Assembly (NCBI GenBank): GCA_027919835.1
Contig: JANVFP010000012.1
Coordinates: forward strand, 1,302,001-1,366,000
DNA: 64,000 nt
Direction: 5' to 3'
Source: Lentinula raphanica
Taxonomy: Eukaryota; Basidiomycota; Agaricomycetes; Agaricales; Omphalotaceae
Position numbers and translations under genes: made by a program. The notes under the pieces are model-generated. The model was given only the letters and a program-made list of their open reading frames with translations. It did not search any database and was not told where the DNA came from. Each line of letters opens with the position of its first letter. Positions within the stretch are counted from its first letter, which is position 1. This document shows, one piece after another, positions 1-11,029 of the stretch.

Positions 1-76
1 AAAAATAACAGAAGCCGAGAGAGGAGAAGGTAAGGTATGGAAAGGTTCTTGAATCATCGTAGGTAGTGTGACAAAA

Positions 77-234
77 GTGACAAATGATGCAATAGCTGCA
101 CGGGTGAGCGTCACAATGGAGAACAATGAAAAATAAGTTTTGTGACATTTACTAAAAAAGGAAGGTCAAAAATCGCCTTTTTTGGTACGCATCGCGGTGC
201 ATAGAGACGATCCTCATTTCATTCGGACTCGTAA
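77..234 (+). repeat. Duplicated promoter segment, copy A
   Basis: This stretch of about 158 bp matches 12217-12376, just upstream of the mitochondrial uL10 gene, at roughly 90 percent identity. Shared landmarks are the run around AATAAGTTTTGTGACATTT and the run ending ATTCGGACTCGTAA. Similarity stops abruptly at 234, where an LRR-like coding fragment begins. Copy B sits in front of an intact gene, so it is the likely source (inference). Confidence 0.88.
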
Positions 235-236
235 CT

Positions 237-1109
237 AAGATGCCTAGTTATCCACGACACCATCTCGCTCGGCTCACTCGACGAAAGGATGGCTTCTAAA
301 CTGAAGGCAATCCAAATCAATCTATTCGGGACTACACCCGTCTCATTTTCGTTTCTGTCCGCGCTTTCGTCGACCAGGTCAACCCTGCAAGAACTGTGGC
401 TCTTTGCTGATTTCCGGCATGATCTGGACCCTCATATACCTCCATTCTTATCTTCCTTTGTCGAAACGTCACGACAACAGGGCCTTAAACAATTCTTCAT
501 GGTCACCGGCGTTGGTGTTCGTAGAGCTACAGGCCAAAACTCGCAGGATTGGATTGTCATCGGGCTTGACGTGCAAACCACTTACAACAGTTCAGGCTCT
601 CTAATCAGAATACTCGCGCTCATTGCCTCTTCATTTCCGAAACTCGAAAATTTTGAACTCGACTTTAATGGCCATGAAGCCACATACCATGTTGTTCGTT
701 ACTCCATTCCCCCACTCTCAGAGTCACCCATGCTGAACTCCATAATCAACAGAACGATCTTGCAAGAGCATTCGGGCAGTTTTCATCTCTCAGAACATTG
801 TCTCTATGGGAAGTCTACAAGCGACTCAATTTTGGAGACGATCATTTTCTGCCACCTGCACTTCGAGCGAATCCCACAAATGCGACCGAGATCTGCGGTC
901 GTGTAGAGGCTGGGCTATCGTGGTTCGCATCATGGGTCGCGAAAGAAGGTAAAAGTTTGGACGCAGTTTACCTCAGTGATATAGTCAATGTCAATGTAGA
1001 TGAAGAAGACAATTCGCCGGAATGTGATCTTGGGACGTGGTTCTACGTAGTGAACAGCAATAGGGACGTTGTAGGAACATGGGAGGTTGATTTGTCACGT
1101 TTGCAATGA
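237..1109 (+). pseudogene. 5'-truncated LRR/F-box-type protein fragment
   Basis: Two overlapping frames together read like the C-terminal leucine-rich part of the expanded agaric F-box/LRR-like proteins. Examples are LQELWLFADFRHDLDPHIPP early on, then DLARAFGQFSSLRTLSLWE and, near the end, LGTWFYVVNSNRDVVGTWEV. The frame is open back to about 237, but an F-box and a natural N-terminus are missing. The first Met in frame is at 289. The reading frame must shift near 705-735. The only visible intron there would be about 31 bp (from GTTGTTCG to CTCTCAG), shorter than other introns in the window, so a frameshift is as likely. The fragment starts at the exact edge of the duplicated promoter segment. 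I infer a broken or chimeric copy. Family assignment is by pattern only. Confidence 0.5.
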
Positions 1110-1794
1110 TGATATCGCTCATCGTGCCTGTCCGAAGAAGACGGTTGACCGACTCTGAAGCACAAGGAGCATTCTCGAGTCTCAACATTTCAACGTTCGA
1201 ATAGATCTTCTCTCTCTTTGCTAGTCATGGAGCAGGTGCAAGGATGGCAGATATCAGGTTCAAGTACATGATTTCTGCCAGCGATAGACGACCAACGAAT
1301 CCCTACATCATCTCCAGAGCTAAACAAAGTCGACCACAATCGCGAAACAAAGTTTCATGTATTAGCGCATGAGATACGGATCTTCTAGATAGCCAAGTGT
1401 AGAGTACAGGTAGAATAGGCTCGATGAACGAAAGTGAGACGATGGGAATTTGGAAAGCGAGAAAAAAAGTCCGAAAGATAGTCAAAAATAACGAGAGCTT
1501 TATTCAAATGCTTACTACATATTAATCGGTTAGTGAATCCTTCTTGTTCGAATAAGGTAGTGAGGTCGAAGAGTTCAGCGTCAGTGATGGTCGAGGATGA
1601 TGATAGCTGCCAAGAATAGAGGGACGATGCATATTATTTTGCTTCTCCTTCTCGCTCTTCCTTCTCTCTAATTGACTTTCGGTGATCCTGGTTAGAGCAG
1701 CTACCCACTATAAGATCGAGGGTTCAGGATGGCAGGCGTTGAAAGGCCCTGAACATAGAGAGTTGTTTGCCATCGCTCCGCAAGTATGAATTCT
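1110..1794. other. Intergenic, no gene seen
   Basis: About 680 bp between the LRR fragment and the 3' end of the Skt5/Chs4-like gene. Only short unsupported ORFs are present. It presumably holds the 3' UTR of the minus-strand gene. Confidence 0.6.
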
Positions 1795-3448
1795 CTACAT
1801 GATCACACAATCTTTGTCTTTGCCACTCTTCGAGCTGCTATCGTCACCATTGCCACGATTCAACACTGACCCAGGTCCGCCAGGCTGATGCATGACCTGG
1901 GTCGTAGAACCCTTCAGCCGCTGAGCAGCTCGTTTATCTCCCAGTTCTGCAGCACGTTTGTAATACGATATGGCCCTGTACGGAGAATTTGTGGTGGATA
2001 GAGATAAAGACGTTCATTAGAGATTACCAGAACGAAAACCATATTGAGAAGCTTACTGGGGTAAATCCGCTGGTGTTCCTATTCCAACTTCAAGGAAATA
2101 ACCGACAGCGTACATTGCCTTGACTAATCCGGCCTCCGCGGCTTTCTGTGCCCACAGGAAGGCTTCTGTGTCGGATTGCGGTAGAACACCGGGCGAACCG
2201 ACCAAGTACCATGCAGTGAGTGCGAAACAGGCATCTCGGTGGTTCTGTTGAGCAGCAATATTCTAAACGAAAGGACGGGTCAGGCTTTGGTTTTCCCGCG
2301 TGCGAAAGATTGAAGGGATAACGCACATAGTAATGTATAGACAGTGCTGGATCCTGCGGACATCCCAGCTTTCCGTACTCGTAGCATTCTCCCAATCTGT
2401 ACGCGCTCGGTGCATACCCTAGTTCGGCCGCCTGGGCCAGTAGCTCCGTAGCATACTCGTAGTCCACAAACACCACATTATCGATCCCTCGCTCGTGTAA
2501 CAGCGCCAGTTCGTGTAGTGCATGAGGGAACTCCGCCGTGGCATGCTCAGCACTCCGTTTGAGCCACTTCACTCCCTCCTTGGGACTCTTCGACTGACCC
2601 AACTCGCCGTTGAGTTCTGCAATGCCCAGCCGGTACATTGCCCCTGGATGAAGCGATGCAGCGGCCTTCTTGAAGAACTGCAGTGCCTTCGCAGACTCTC
2701 TCCGACATCCCCATCCGTTTTCACAGCAGGTCCCTGCTCGATAGGCAGCATCCGGGTGACCGTGTTTGGCGGCGAGGACGAATAACGGATAGGCGCGATC
2801 AAAGTCTTGCTTGTTCTTGGGAGTGCCGATGCCATTAGCGTAACAGTCTGCAAGGAAATACTGTGAAGCAGGATGTCCTCTATCAGCTAATCTCTTGAGC
2901 AATGCCATAGCCTCCTTAATCAGATCCTCTCGCTTTTCCAAAGCCTTCTCGACCTGCAACAAGTTCCCAGGCGTGTTCTCCGGTATAGGCATCGACTTTG
3001 AGGCGTCAATCATGAAGACAGCGAACTCGAATTGGATATCAGGATCCTGTGTCTTTTTCGCATTGGCTCTGTAGAGCTCGAGGGTTCGTTCGTGGGAGAG
3101 AAGCGCGGCGTGGTTTCCGGGGCGTAGATGGGAGTGGTCGAGGATGGGGCCTGGAGGTGGTGAAGGACCTCGGGTGGATTGGGCAGCTATTGAACGGGTC
3201 GTCCCAGGATTCATTGGAGGATATGATTCAGGCATGTAGGTTGATGCTGGACGACTTCCGGTGCCGTTTCCAGCGTAAAAGTCGTCGGGATCGTTCGGAG
3301 GGGTGTATGCGGCGTCCTCATCATCGTATTCTTGCTCAGCTTCCAGATATTGCCGGCGATCCAGAGGTCTTCCAGCATTCAGTTGTTCCTCAGGTGCTGG
3401 TGAATATTCAGAATGTGGCCGCTGCTGCGGGACGGCCTGAGCGTACAT
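1795..3448 (-). CDS. Sel1-repeat chitin synthase activator (Skt5/Chs4-like)
   Basis: Three exons (3448-2327, 2262-2057, 1975-1795) join into a 502-residue protein with introns of 64 and 81 bp. The first ~130 residues are a disordered Pro/Ser/Glu-rich region. After this come tandem Sel1 helical repeats from about residue 190 to 465, such as ALLKRLADRGHPASQYFLAD and APSAYRLGECYEYG. The last four residues are CVIM, a CaaX box predicting farnesylation. Sel1 repeats plus a C-terminal CaaX is the architecture of yeast Chs4/Skt5, which binds and activates chitin synthase III at the bud neck. A membrane-tethered chitin synthase regulator is therefore likely. The start MYAQAVPQQ was chosen; an in-frame Met at 3547 would add 33 residues of less typical sequence. 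Other Sel1 proteins are possible, but the CaaX box favours this call. Confidence 0.85.
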
Positions 3449-3716
3449 GATGGTTAAGAGTAAGGTACCAAATTTATTTGAACCACAAGTCAAATAACGT
3501 TTCTGCGAATAAAAGTTACGAAACTCTTCAATAATCTTTCTCCTCATCGCTCTTTACAGCGTACTCTGTATGTAAATTACGTTGGCGTTCCAGAGAACTC
3601 CTTAAGCACTCGATGTCAACACCATACAGCAAGCATGACAATCAACACGTTGAGATTCTTGGGAAGCTACAAAAATACAATCATATCGCAAGTACAGCCT
3701 TGTGGATTCGATGTTC

Positions 3717-4532
3717 TCATTTTGTAACAAGCTTGAAATGGTCGACAACGATCTGAACTATATCTCGCCATTCTGTCATAGCTCCTAACCCTGTTGAGGC
3801 GCGTTAAGACCCCATTATGTGCTCGCTTTCAGTTACATGAAGGCTTACCGACATCTCCACAAGCCAAACCTTTCCCTATTGGACCCACAACGGTGTAGCG
3901 CACAACTTCTCGGATGATACGTAGGTGTTCCGAGGTCAAAGGATGTTCGTACATCAGCGTATTCATGGCTGGAAAGACGTATGTTGGTGTGGTAGGCGAT
4001 AGAGCGCGAAGGAGGGATGTCTTGAGAGAAATCTGTCGGTATTAGGCATCGCAACAAATATATTGTATACTGACTGCTAGATTATCGCATATGCCATGTG
4101 CAATCTTGGCCAGCGTGTTTGCGGAACAAGGAGCGACTAGAACGATGTCTGCCCAACGCCTGAGTTCTATGTGAAGTATAGGGTCGCCAATTCTATAATC
4201 AGTCTATAGGAGAATCAGAGGACGGGAACGGAGGAGACCGGCAAGTGCTTTACCTTCCATTCATCTTGATCCACCCAGACTCTGCTTCCCGCTTTGACAA
4301 TATCTTCCACGTTGAAGAAAGTGAGCGAAGACTGTGTTGCGACAACTTCTACCTTGACATTGGTGTGCTGTTTATCCATAACTCAAACAAGTCATGTTTG
4401 CGATATTGATAACCCAACTTTCAACAATTCTGCGACGATCAAAGGTGCTTTGACTGAGGCAACGCTGCCTGTGGTTATGAGGACGAGATGAGTGAATCCT
4501 TCGGTGCGTTCTCGCTCCGCGATAAAAGTCAT
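3717..4532 (-). CDS. Phosphopantothenoylcysteine decarboxylase (PPCDC)
   Basis: Five exons (4532-4419, 4367-4254, 4203-4075, 4032-3849, 3790-3717) give 204 residues. Introns are only 42-58 bp. The protein is an HFCD-family flavoprotein that decarboxylates 4'-phospho-N-pantothenoylcysteine to 4'-phosphopantetheine, step three of CoA synthesis. Visible family motifs: [15 protein letters not shown] at the N-terminus (FMN phosphate loop), [21 protein letters not shown], the substrate-clamp [13 protein letters not shown], and the catalytic-cysteine loop LACGDVGLGAM. Length fits a single-domain PPCDC, without the long acidic tails of yeast Hal3/Vhs3. The start [13 protein letters not shown] puts the Rossmann strand near residue 15, as expected. 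An upstream ATG near 4612 runs into a stop after 14 codons and was not used. In budding yeasts the same fold also yields phosphatase-inhibitor subunits. Confidence 0.9.
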
Positions 4533-5288
4533 GGTGGTTGAAAGAAGAGTTTGTAATGCATTGTTGGATCACGAGTTGGCACCGAGTTTGAACTGCAAGA
4601 TTTTGGGCTTCATTTTTTACTACTATTCTGTGTTTCTAGTTGTTATCCTCTTGATGAGATGCCTGAAAAAATACTATCTCACATATTGGGGTAGTATCTA
4701 GCTTGTTGAAGACTGATAGTGACACTGGATCTTGAAGTGGATGAAGTTAAACTTGTCAATGTTTGGCGCTGACACATATAGTCACATGACACATTGGTGA
4801 GTTTTTCTCCTTTCTCCCGAAATTGAAGGACTCGTCCAACGTTGATTACAGTTTATCAATAGAGAAACTCGGAAAGCAATGCGTCGGCGTAGGAGGATTG
4901 AATTTCTGTCGGGAGTCCAGGCAACTTCCATGTTCCGGTGATACATATTCCAACGCACAACTATTGATAGGCACTAGTAGATCACTTGTCTTTTGAAAGC
5001 ATTCAAAAGTGGAGACTGGGGTAATCGCAAACCGATTCTCTCTTCCTTCCTGCCACCTGGTCCTTTACAGGTATTTTCTTTCTCAACTTATCGATATCTT
5101 TGTACAACGTTCTCATTCCCTCCATAAGGCAGCCACCCAGGGACCAGAATAACCCTCGCCACCCTTTCATGAGACGAGAATAACTGTCTATTCGCAGACA
5201 TACTAATAGGATACTCGCCATTACTCGGCAGCAACTATCAGCGTTTTCTTTATAGGCTTCGCGAAGAACATCCTTTGTAGCGTTAACA
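4533..5288. promoter_or_regulatory. Divergent intergenic region (PPCDC / KHA1-like)
   Basis: About 755 bp separate the divergent starts of the decarboxylase and the antiporter, so promoters for both should lie here. I see no coding sequence that can be supported. A minus-strand open frame covering 5003-5605 overlaps the antiporter exon and is judged a shadow. Confidence 0.5.
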
Positions 5289-8200
5289 ATGGGCGAATTC
5301 TCAAAGCTTGTCATCTCAATACTCAAGAGGGAGGCTCCGGACCAAGGAGGGTTGTTAACAGGAAAGGACCCATCAGCCTTCAATACTTCAGATCCCTTAC
5401 GACTATGGATCATCCAAGTTGGTTCGTGAATTCTCTTACCTTTCTCTTGGTAATAGACTGAACTTCTCGCGTTAGGCGTCATCGTCGGAATGGCTTCTTT
5501 GCTGTCTCTCGGCTTACGGAAAATCAGACAGCCAAAAGTCATCGCTGAAGTCCTAGGAGGCATCTTGCTTGGTCCTACTGCCTTTGGTCGTATTCCAGGC
5601 TTCACAGAGCACGTATTCCCCTCCCAATCAATCCCCTACCTTTCCCTCGTCGCCAACATCGGTCTCTGTCTCTTTCTGTTCCTTGTCGGACTCGAAATTG
5701 ACATGACCATCATCCGACGGAACGCCAAACTCTCCGGTACCGTCGCCTTGGCAGGTATGGTCATCCCGTTTGGTGCAGGTGCCGGTCTAGCAAAAGCACT
5801 CTATGGCCAGTTCATCAATACCCCGGACAGCGGTCTCCCTGGTTTCGTCAAGTTCACATACTTCATGTTGTTCACGGGCGTTGCCTATTCGATCACAGCG
5901 TTTCCTGTGTTGTGCCGTATCCTCACGGAGTTAAAGCTTCTCGATACAACAGTCGGTGTCGTCGTACTCTCCGCCGGTGTAGCAAATGATATCATCGGCT
6001 GGACGCTCCTTGCCCTTTCCGTTGCTCTGGTTAATGCCGGCTCAGGTCTTACTGCGCTATACATCTTACTTGTCTGCGTCGGTTGGGCATTGATCTTGCT
6101 TTACCCAGGCAAGATGGCCTTGCGTTGGCTGGGACGGAAAACTGGTTCCACAGAAGGACACGGGCCTAGTATGTTTTTCATGACAGTGACAATGTTACTC
6201 ATGTTTGGGAGTGCATTCTTCACGGACGTCATTGGTGTGCATGCCATCTTTGGCGCCTTCCTTACAGGGATCATCGTCCCTCGCGAAGGCAATCTGGCCA
6301 TCTATCTAACTGAGAAACTGGAGGATATGGTGTCCATCATTTTCCTGCCTTTGTACTTCACACTCTCCGGTCTATCCACCAATCTCGGTCTCCTCGATAA
6401 CGGTATCACTTGGGCGTACACCATCGCCATCTGTGCACTTGCTTTCACTGGCAAATTTGGCGGCTGCTGTCTTGCAGCTCATTACGTTGCTAAATTTAAC
6501 TGGCGAGAGAGCGGGACTATTGGCAGTCTCATGAGTTGCAAAGGCCTGGTGGAATTGATCGTGCTAAACGTCGGTCTATCTGCAGGAATATTGAGCCAGA
6601 GAGTGTTTTCGATGTTCGTCCTGGAAGCGTTGCTCCTCACGTTCATGACAACGCCTCTGGTAACAGTTCTGTACCCACCCGAATCGCGCATCCGTGTCGC
6701 GGCCACTGGTGCCAATTTTAACAATGTGGCCGATCAAGACAACCTACAGGCCATGGGAAAACAGTTTGATAACGAGGATAGGAAAGTTTCTTCCTCGGAC
6801 GAATCCTCGGATAACGAGGAACGAATGAAGACTCGCTTCACTGTGGTTCTGGATCGTATCGAACATTTACCTGGGATGATGGCTTTGACGCAGATGATCA
6901 AACCCTCACTTGTGAATGGCTCCCCACCACTCCCAGCTACCACTCCTTCTCAGCCTGTATCTGATTTGGAACAGCCCACCCTCACGAATGAGATTCCAGG
7001 GGGTGCCACGCTCGTGTCACCAACACCGATAACAGCACCTACTGTGTCTTTGCCTGCATCTCAGCCGATTCAGCCGATCAGTCATCACATATCGGCTTTA
7101 CGTCTCGTCGAGCTCTCAGATCGAACATCAGCCGTGATGAAGTCCATCTCCCTTGTTTCTCACCCAGACCACGCCACCGTGCTCGCTCAGTGCGATCCAA
7201 TGCTGAACATCTATACTACGTTTGCCTCGCTGAACGACCTTAGTGTCAGTCCTGCACTGGAAACAGTACCGTATGAGGATCTAGCCCGGGCTGTCGTGGA
7301 CTTTGCTCGGGATGCGGGTTATTCTACACTTTTGAGTGGTAGTGGTCGGAGTGGGGGAGAAATGCTTCTCTTGCCCTGGTTACCTCCAACGGTCGGCCAA
7401 CCGCAAGGGGTCGAATCACATCCTGTGACCCCCGCTCCTGGACTCGTGCATAACCCGTTTGACGCGCTTTTCACCAGAGGATCGGGTCAGGAAGGTAGTG
7501 CAACGCCTATATCGGGCTCGCACGCGATTCACTCGATGGGCGACAGACTGTCCAACTCCGTTGCGGCTACCATCCACTCTCACTTCGTCAGGCAAGTTTT
7601 CGCGAAAGCGACTGTGGACGTGGGGTTGTTCATGGATCTAGGGTGCAAACAAGCTGCGACTGCTGCGTCGACAGGTGTCTTTGGTGGCATAAAACAATCG
7701 TCTCTAGGCGGGGTCGATCATATCCTTCTTCCTTTCTTTGGAGGCCCGGATGATCGTCTAGCTCTCGCGTTCGTTGCTCAGTTGTGCGAAAATGAAAAGG
7801 TGACAGCGACATGCTTGAGGATTACCAAGACGGAGGAAGTCGATGTTGAGAATCCCACCTCCGTTCCGACCAGTGCTCATCTGAACCCCGACGATTCGAA
7901 GAACGTTGTCTTACCAGAGACATTACTGACAGTGGCATCTGCTTTCTCTGCACGTTCTGCTGCAGGTTTCCCTGATACCGTCTATGGACACGCAAACACG
8001 GCCACTCGTATGCAATCCGAGACCGCGGACCATCTTGCATGGGCGCGGTTTGCTAATGTTCCCGAGCCCGCCTCGTCATCTTCAACCTCTGGATTCGCAT
8101 CAGGAACCTTACCCTCTCGTGGAGCCTTGTCTCGTATGCATTTGCAGGACTTCTCTTCACCTCTTCCGCTGCACGGGGTGATCGCCGAAGCTAATCGGTT

Positions 8201-8435
8201 ACGATCGACGACTACACCTGGGAAGACGAATAAAGTACTTGTTGTCACGGGAAGAAGTCGACGGCTTGCTGTTGAGAACCATGCGAAGGAGCTCAAGCGG
8301 TTGATGGAAGAACAACATGCGCATGGAATAGGCGGGGATGTGCGGAAGACGATTGGAGATGTGGCATCGTCTATTGTGATCTCAGGATGCGCACAGGAAA
8401 TATTGGTTGTACAGGCCGCTAACATCGACATCTAG
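5289..8435 (+). CDS. K+/H+ antiporter, CPA2 family (KHA1-like)
   Basis: Exon 1 (5289-5421) and exon 2 (5476-8435) are joined by a 54-bp intron, giving 1030 residues. Exon 1 supplies GGLLTGKDPSAFNTSDPLRL and the first membrane helix; the join reads WIIQVGVIVGMASLLSLG. The CPA2 motifs follow: RKIRQPKVIAEVLGGILLGP, LCLFLFLVGLEID, FTGVAYSITAFPVL, and the ion-site ND in SAGVANDIIGW near residue 214. About 12 membrane helices span residues 40-430. The cytosolic half has a Ser/Pro-rich linker followed by two alpha/beta regions resembling universal-stress folds, as in fungal Kha1. The expected role is K+ and pH homeostasis of Golgi or endosomal membranes (family knowledge). The ATG at 5289 has a favourable AACAATGGG context. 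The last ~980 residues lie in one open frame. Confidence 0.92.
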
Positions 8436-8611
8436 ATGGCCAATGCTTGATTTGAGGGTAGAGGATGCCCCCACAATATACACCACGAACGCCATCTCAC
8501 GAACGACCTTTCATCTATATACCTCTACCAAAATTAATTATTCTTCTTTCCAAGCATTTGGTAATGTACATCAACTGTACACACTCAAGATGTAGAAACC
8601 TTCCACCAAGG

Positions 8612-9223
8612 TTATACAATGACATGACATGAGCTCAGTCGCAATGAGTATAGCTTTAAAGAAACAGAGTCGTTCAACATAGACTTTGAGATTTCCGGCG
8701 GCAGCACTTCATTGAATTGTGACTCCTTCCTCAAGAGCCTCTTCAACTTGATTAGGACTCTTTGTTAGGATGAGTATCTTGTTCCTAGCTATACTGTTAG
8801 AATTGCTAACCTTGTCTTTAGTACTTGCTGGTTGCGACTGAGACATGAAGGAATCTCAAACATATCAGCAGCCCGTTCCACTAAAAATTGGTTTGTCAGT
8901 ACCTTCTTATTTTCCCCATTTCCTTTCTTCTTCCCATCCCCTGTTCCTTCTTGTCCATGTTCATCATGATCTTTTTTTCCCGAGCTCTGCAATTATGGTA
9001 CGAAGAATCAAGACTGAATCCGGGATTCGGTCAAGGTAGTATCAGGTAGACTGACCTTTAGCTTCTTCTGATCTTTTCTTGAATTCGCATCGGAAGACGA
9101 CGAAAAATACGAGCCAGGAGATTTCCCCACTGGATACAACCTACGGTATTGAAACAACCTAGTGCGTGTAATCAAGGATTGACGGAGGATGGCGCATCGT
9201 GCTAAAACGTAGAAAGGTGTCAT
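8612..9223 (-). CDS. Hypothetical small protein, possibly mitochondrial
   Basis: A tentative three-exon model on the minus strand. It begins MTPFYVLARCAILRQSLITR, an Arg-rich, acid-free stretch like a mitochondrial presequence, then a charged low-complexity segment rich in Lys, Gly and Asp. A later exon reads VLTNQFLVERAADMFEIPS and, after a 51-bp intron (8760-8810), LIKLKRLLRKESQFNEVLPP. The first intron covers roughly 8987-9056. Frames stay open across both predicted splices, which is the main support. I do not recognise a family. The upstream ORF extension (to 9259) and a different C-terminus cannot be excluded. Confidence 0.35.
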
Positions 9224-9259
9224 TGTGTGAAGGGAGAATAACATGAAGTTTGAATGCAC

Positions 9260-10340
9260 TTAGTAAACCCGCAGCTCTTTTCGAGAGAATATATAGTATG
9301 CCACTTTCTGTCGACTGCGAATGAGCACTTCCATGATGTCTATACTTGCGAAGTGAGCCATTGCAAAGCATGGCATGCACGAGTCCGAGGAGGTGGAAAC
9401 AATGTACTGTACTAATACTATAGTAGTAGCTACAACATTGTTTTGAATGAAAAGTGCAGTGTATGCTAGTGTATGCAAATAACACACTATCCATAACTTG
9501 CCGGAAAGCAGCACAAACGTTCTTCAAAGTTCGGAGCCTCAGACCTGTCCGATAGCAGACTGTCTCTGAATCAAGTGTGAGATGACGAGACGTAGCTGCA
9601 TTGAGTTGAGTGGTGATTTGCTTTGGCCAGTGCAGGACGGTGCTGATAGCGCCGGGCTTCGTCTAACTATCCAAGAATAGCTGTTCGATTATCTCCTCTT
9701 TCGGAATCTTCACCACAAGCAGCAAAAGGAGATTCAAGAACACGGCGCTAAAATCCGTATTGCATTCCCCATTCAGCATTGGATATGGTATTGATTGTCT
9801 TCGCAAGGCTCATAGAGGAATCGAGTTGAATGAATTGGCGATAGGCGCAGAAAGTGATGGAGCATTGGTCAAAGGGAGGCTTAGCGAGCTGAGCGAAGGG
9901 ATGAGATATAGCTGGTGCGATTGGCTCAGGGTTGCAACTTGCGAGATTTAGTGCTTTCAAGAACACCCATGAATCCAGCGACATCACAGATTGTAAGTGA
10001 GTTGTCTAAGGCACCGGACTCCTTCATACGCGCAACAAGGGAATTCCATTGAGCCTTTGGCACACACAGCCTTGTCTCCGCAAGCTCGTTCTTGAAAGCC
10101 TGCAATTTTTTGGTACTTGCTCACTGTTCAAGCGGAGCTGAGTTTGAGACAATGTGATGAGGAAGAAGCGTCGCGCTACTGATCAATTTCTTACCGCTTT
10201 CGACATCCATGAGATATTGCTGGAAGTTGGGACCGGTCGGGATCGTGCTCGAAGAAATGCTCGCTGTTAGTCTTCATGCACACGGAAGCGACGTGATTGC
10301 GGCGTATTTTGGACCATCGATTGGAGGACATGAGTGGTTC
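9260..10340. other. Intergenic, no gene supported
   Basis: About 1.1 kb with only short open frames in several directions, none with family motifs or coherent splicing. Probably the promoter of the small minus-strand gene plus non-coding DNA. Confidence 0.5.
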
Positions 10341-10513
10341 AAGGAGCAGAAGGGTCCGAAGAGGATTGAGAACCCAATGACTATGTAGGAATAAAGGATC
10401 ATGTACTGGTCGGAAGCAAGTTCTGGAAGGAGCAGAAGGGTCCGAAGAGGATTGAGAACCTAACAACCTATGTAGGAATGAAGGATCATGTACTGGTCGG
10501 AAGCAAGTTCTGG
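10341..10513. repeat. Two-copy tandem repeat, unit about 86 bp
   Basis: Copy one starts at 10341 and copy two at 10427. Both start AAGGAGCAGAAGGGTCCGAA and both end GGTCGGAAGCAAGTTCTGG. Only a few differences occur, clustered in the middle (for example CAATGACTATG against TAACAACCTATG), so the duplication is recent. Confidence 0.93.
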
Positions 10514-11029
10514 GTTGCTACTGAATAGGACAGAACCAAAGGAGGAGATGGCAGATGGAAATGGTTGGGATATACATGCCCATGAACGATGTAGGAGAAG
10601 AGCAATCACAGAAGAATTGGTGAGACGATTGTGAGACGCTCCAGGGGACAGGGGACGGGGCCCAATTGCTGGCAAGAGAGAGCTTTTGGAACAACAGGGC
10701 ACGAGCCTCGTCTGGCGTAAGCTGTTGAAGATCGTGGTCAATCTGAAGATCCCTGATCAACTAATCAACGAGAGTACGACGCTGCTCAAAAGTGAGTACC
10801 TGTTTAGGCTTGCTTCGGGCATATGTGTACTGGGTGCGTGGATGGTGCAGAAACCGGGTGGCTTCCATGGAGTCGAGCTCCTTCAAGGTGGAAGGTGGTT
10901 GCAAGTGCTAAGATGCTGAGCAGGTCTTTCCGAAAACAATCAGAGAAGGGATATTCAGGCCGTTTTCATTCTGACACACAGGGCTAACCAGCTGAGGATG
11001 CAGGACATGCTGAGGCGGTTGCATTTGTG
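10514..11029. other. Non-coding or decayed sequence
   Basis: On the minus strand a short frame reads LTPDEARALLFQKLSLASN before losing sense. It lies in the same orientation as the Spt20-like remnant downstream in coordinate and might be its decayed 3' part. No intact gene is visible. Confidence 0.35.

Noticed and set aside
5003..5605. 200-codon minus-strand ORF over the antiporter start
   Set aside because: It is antisense to exon 1 and the start of exon 2 of the antiporter, whose sense frames match the family. No motif of its own.
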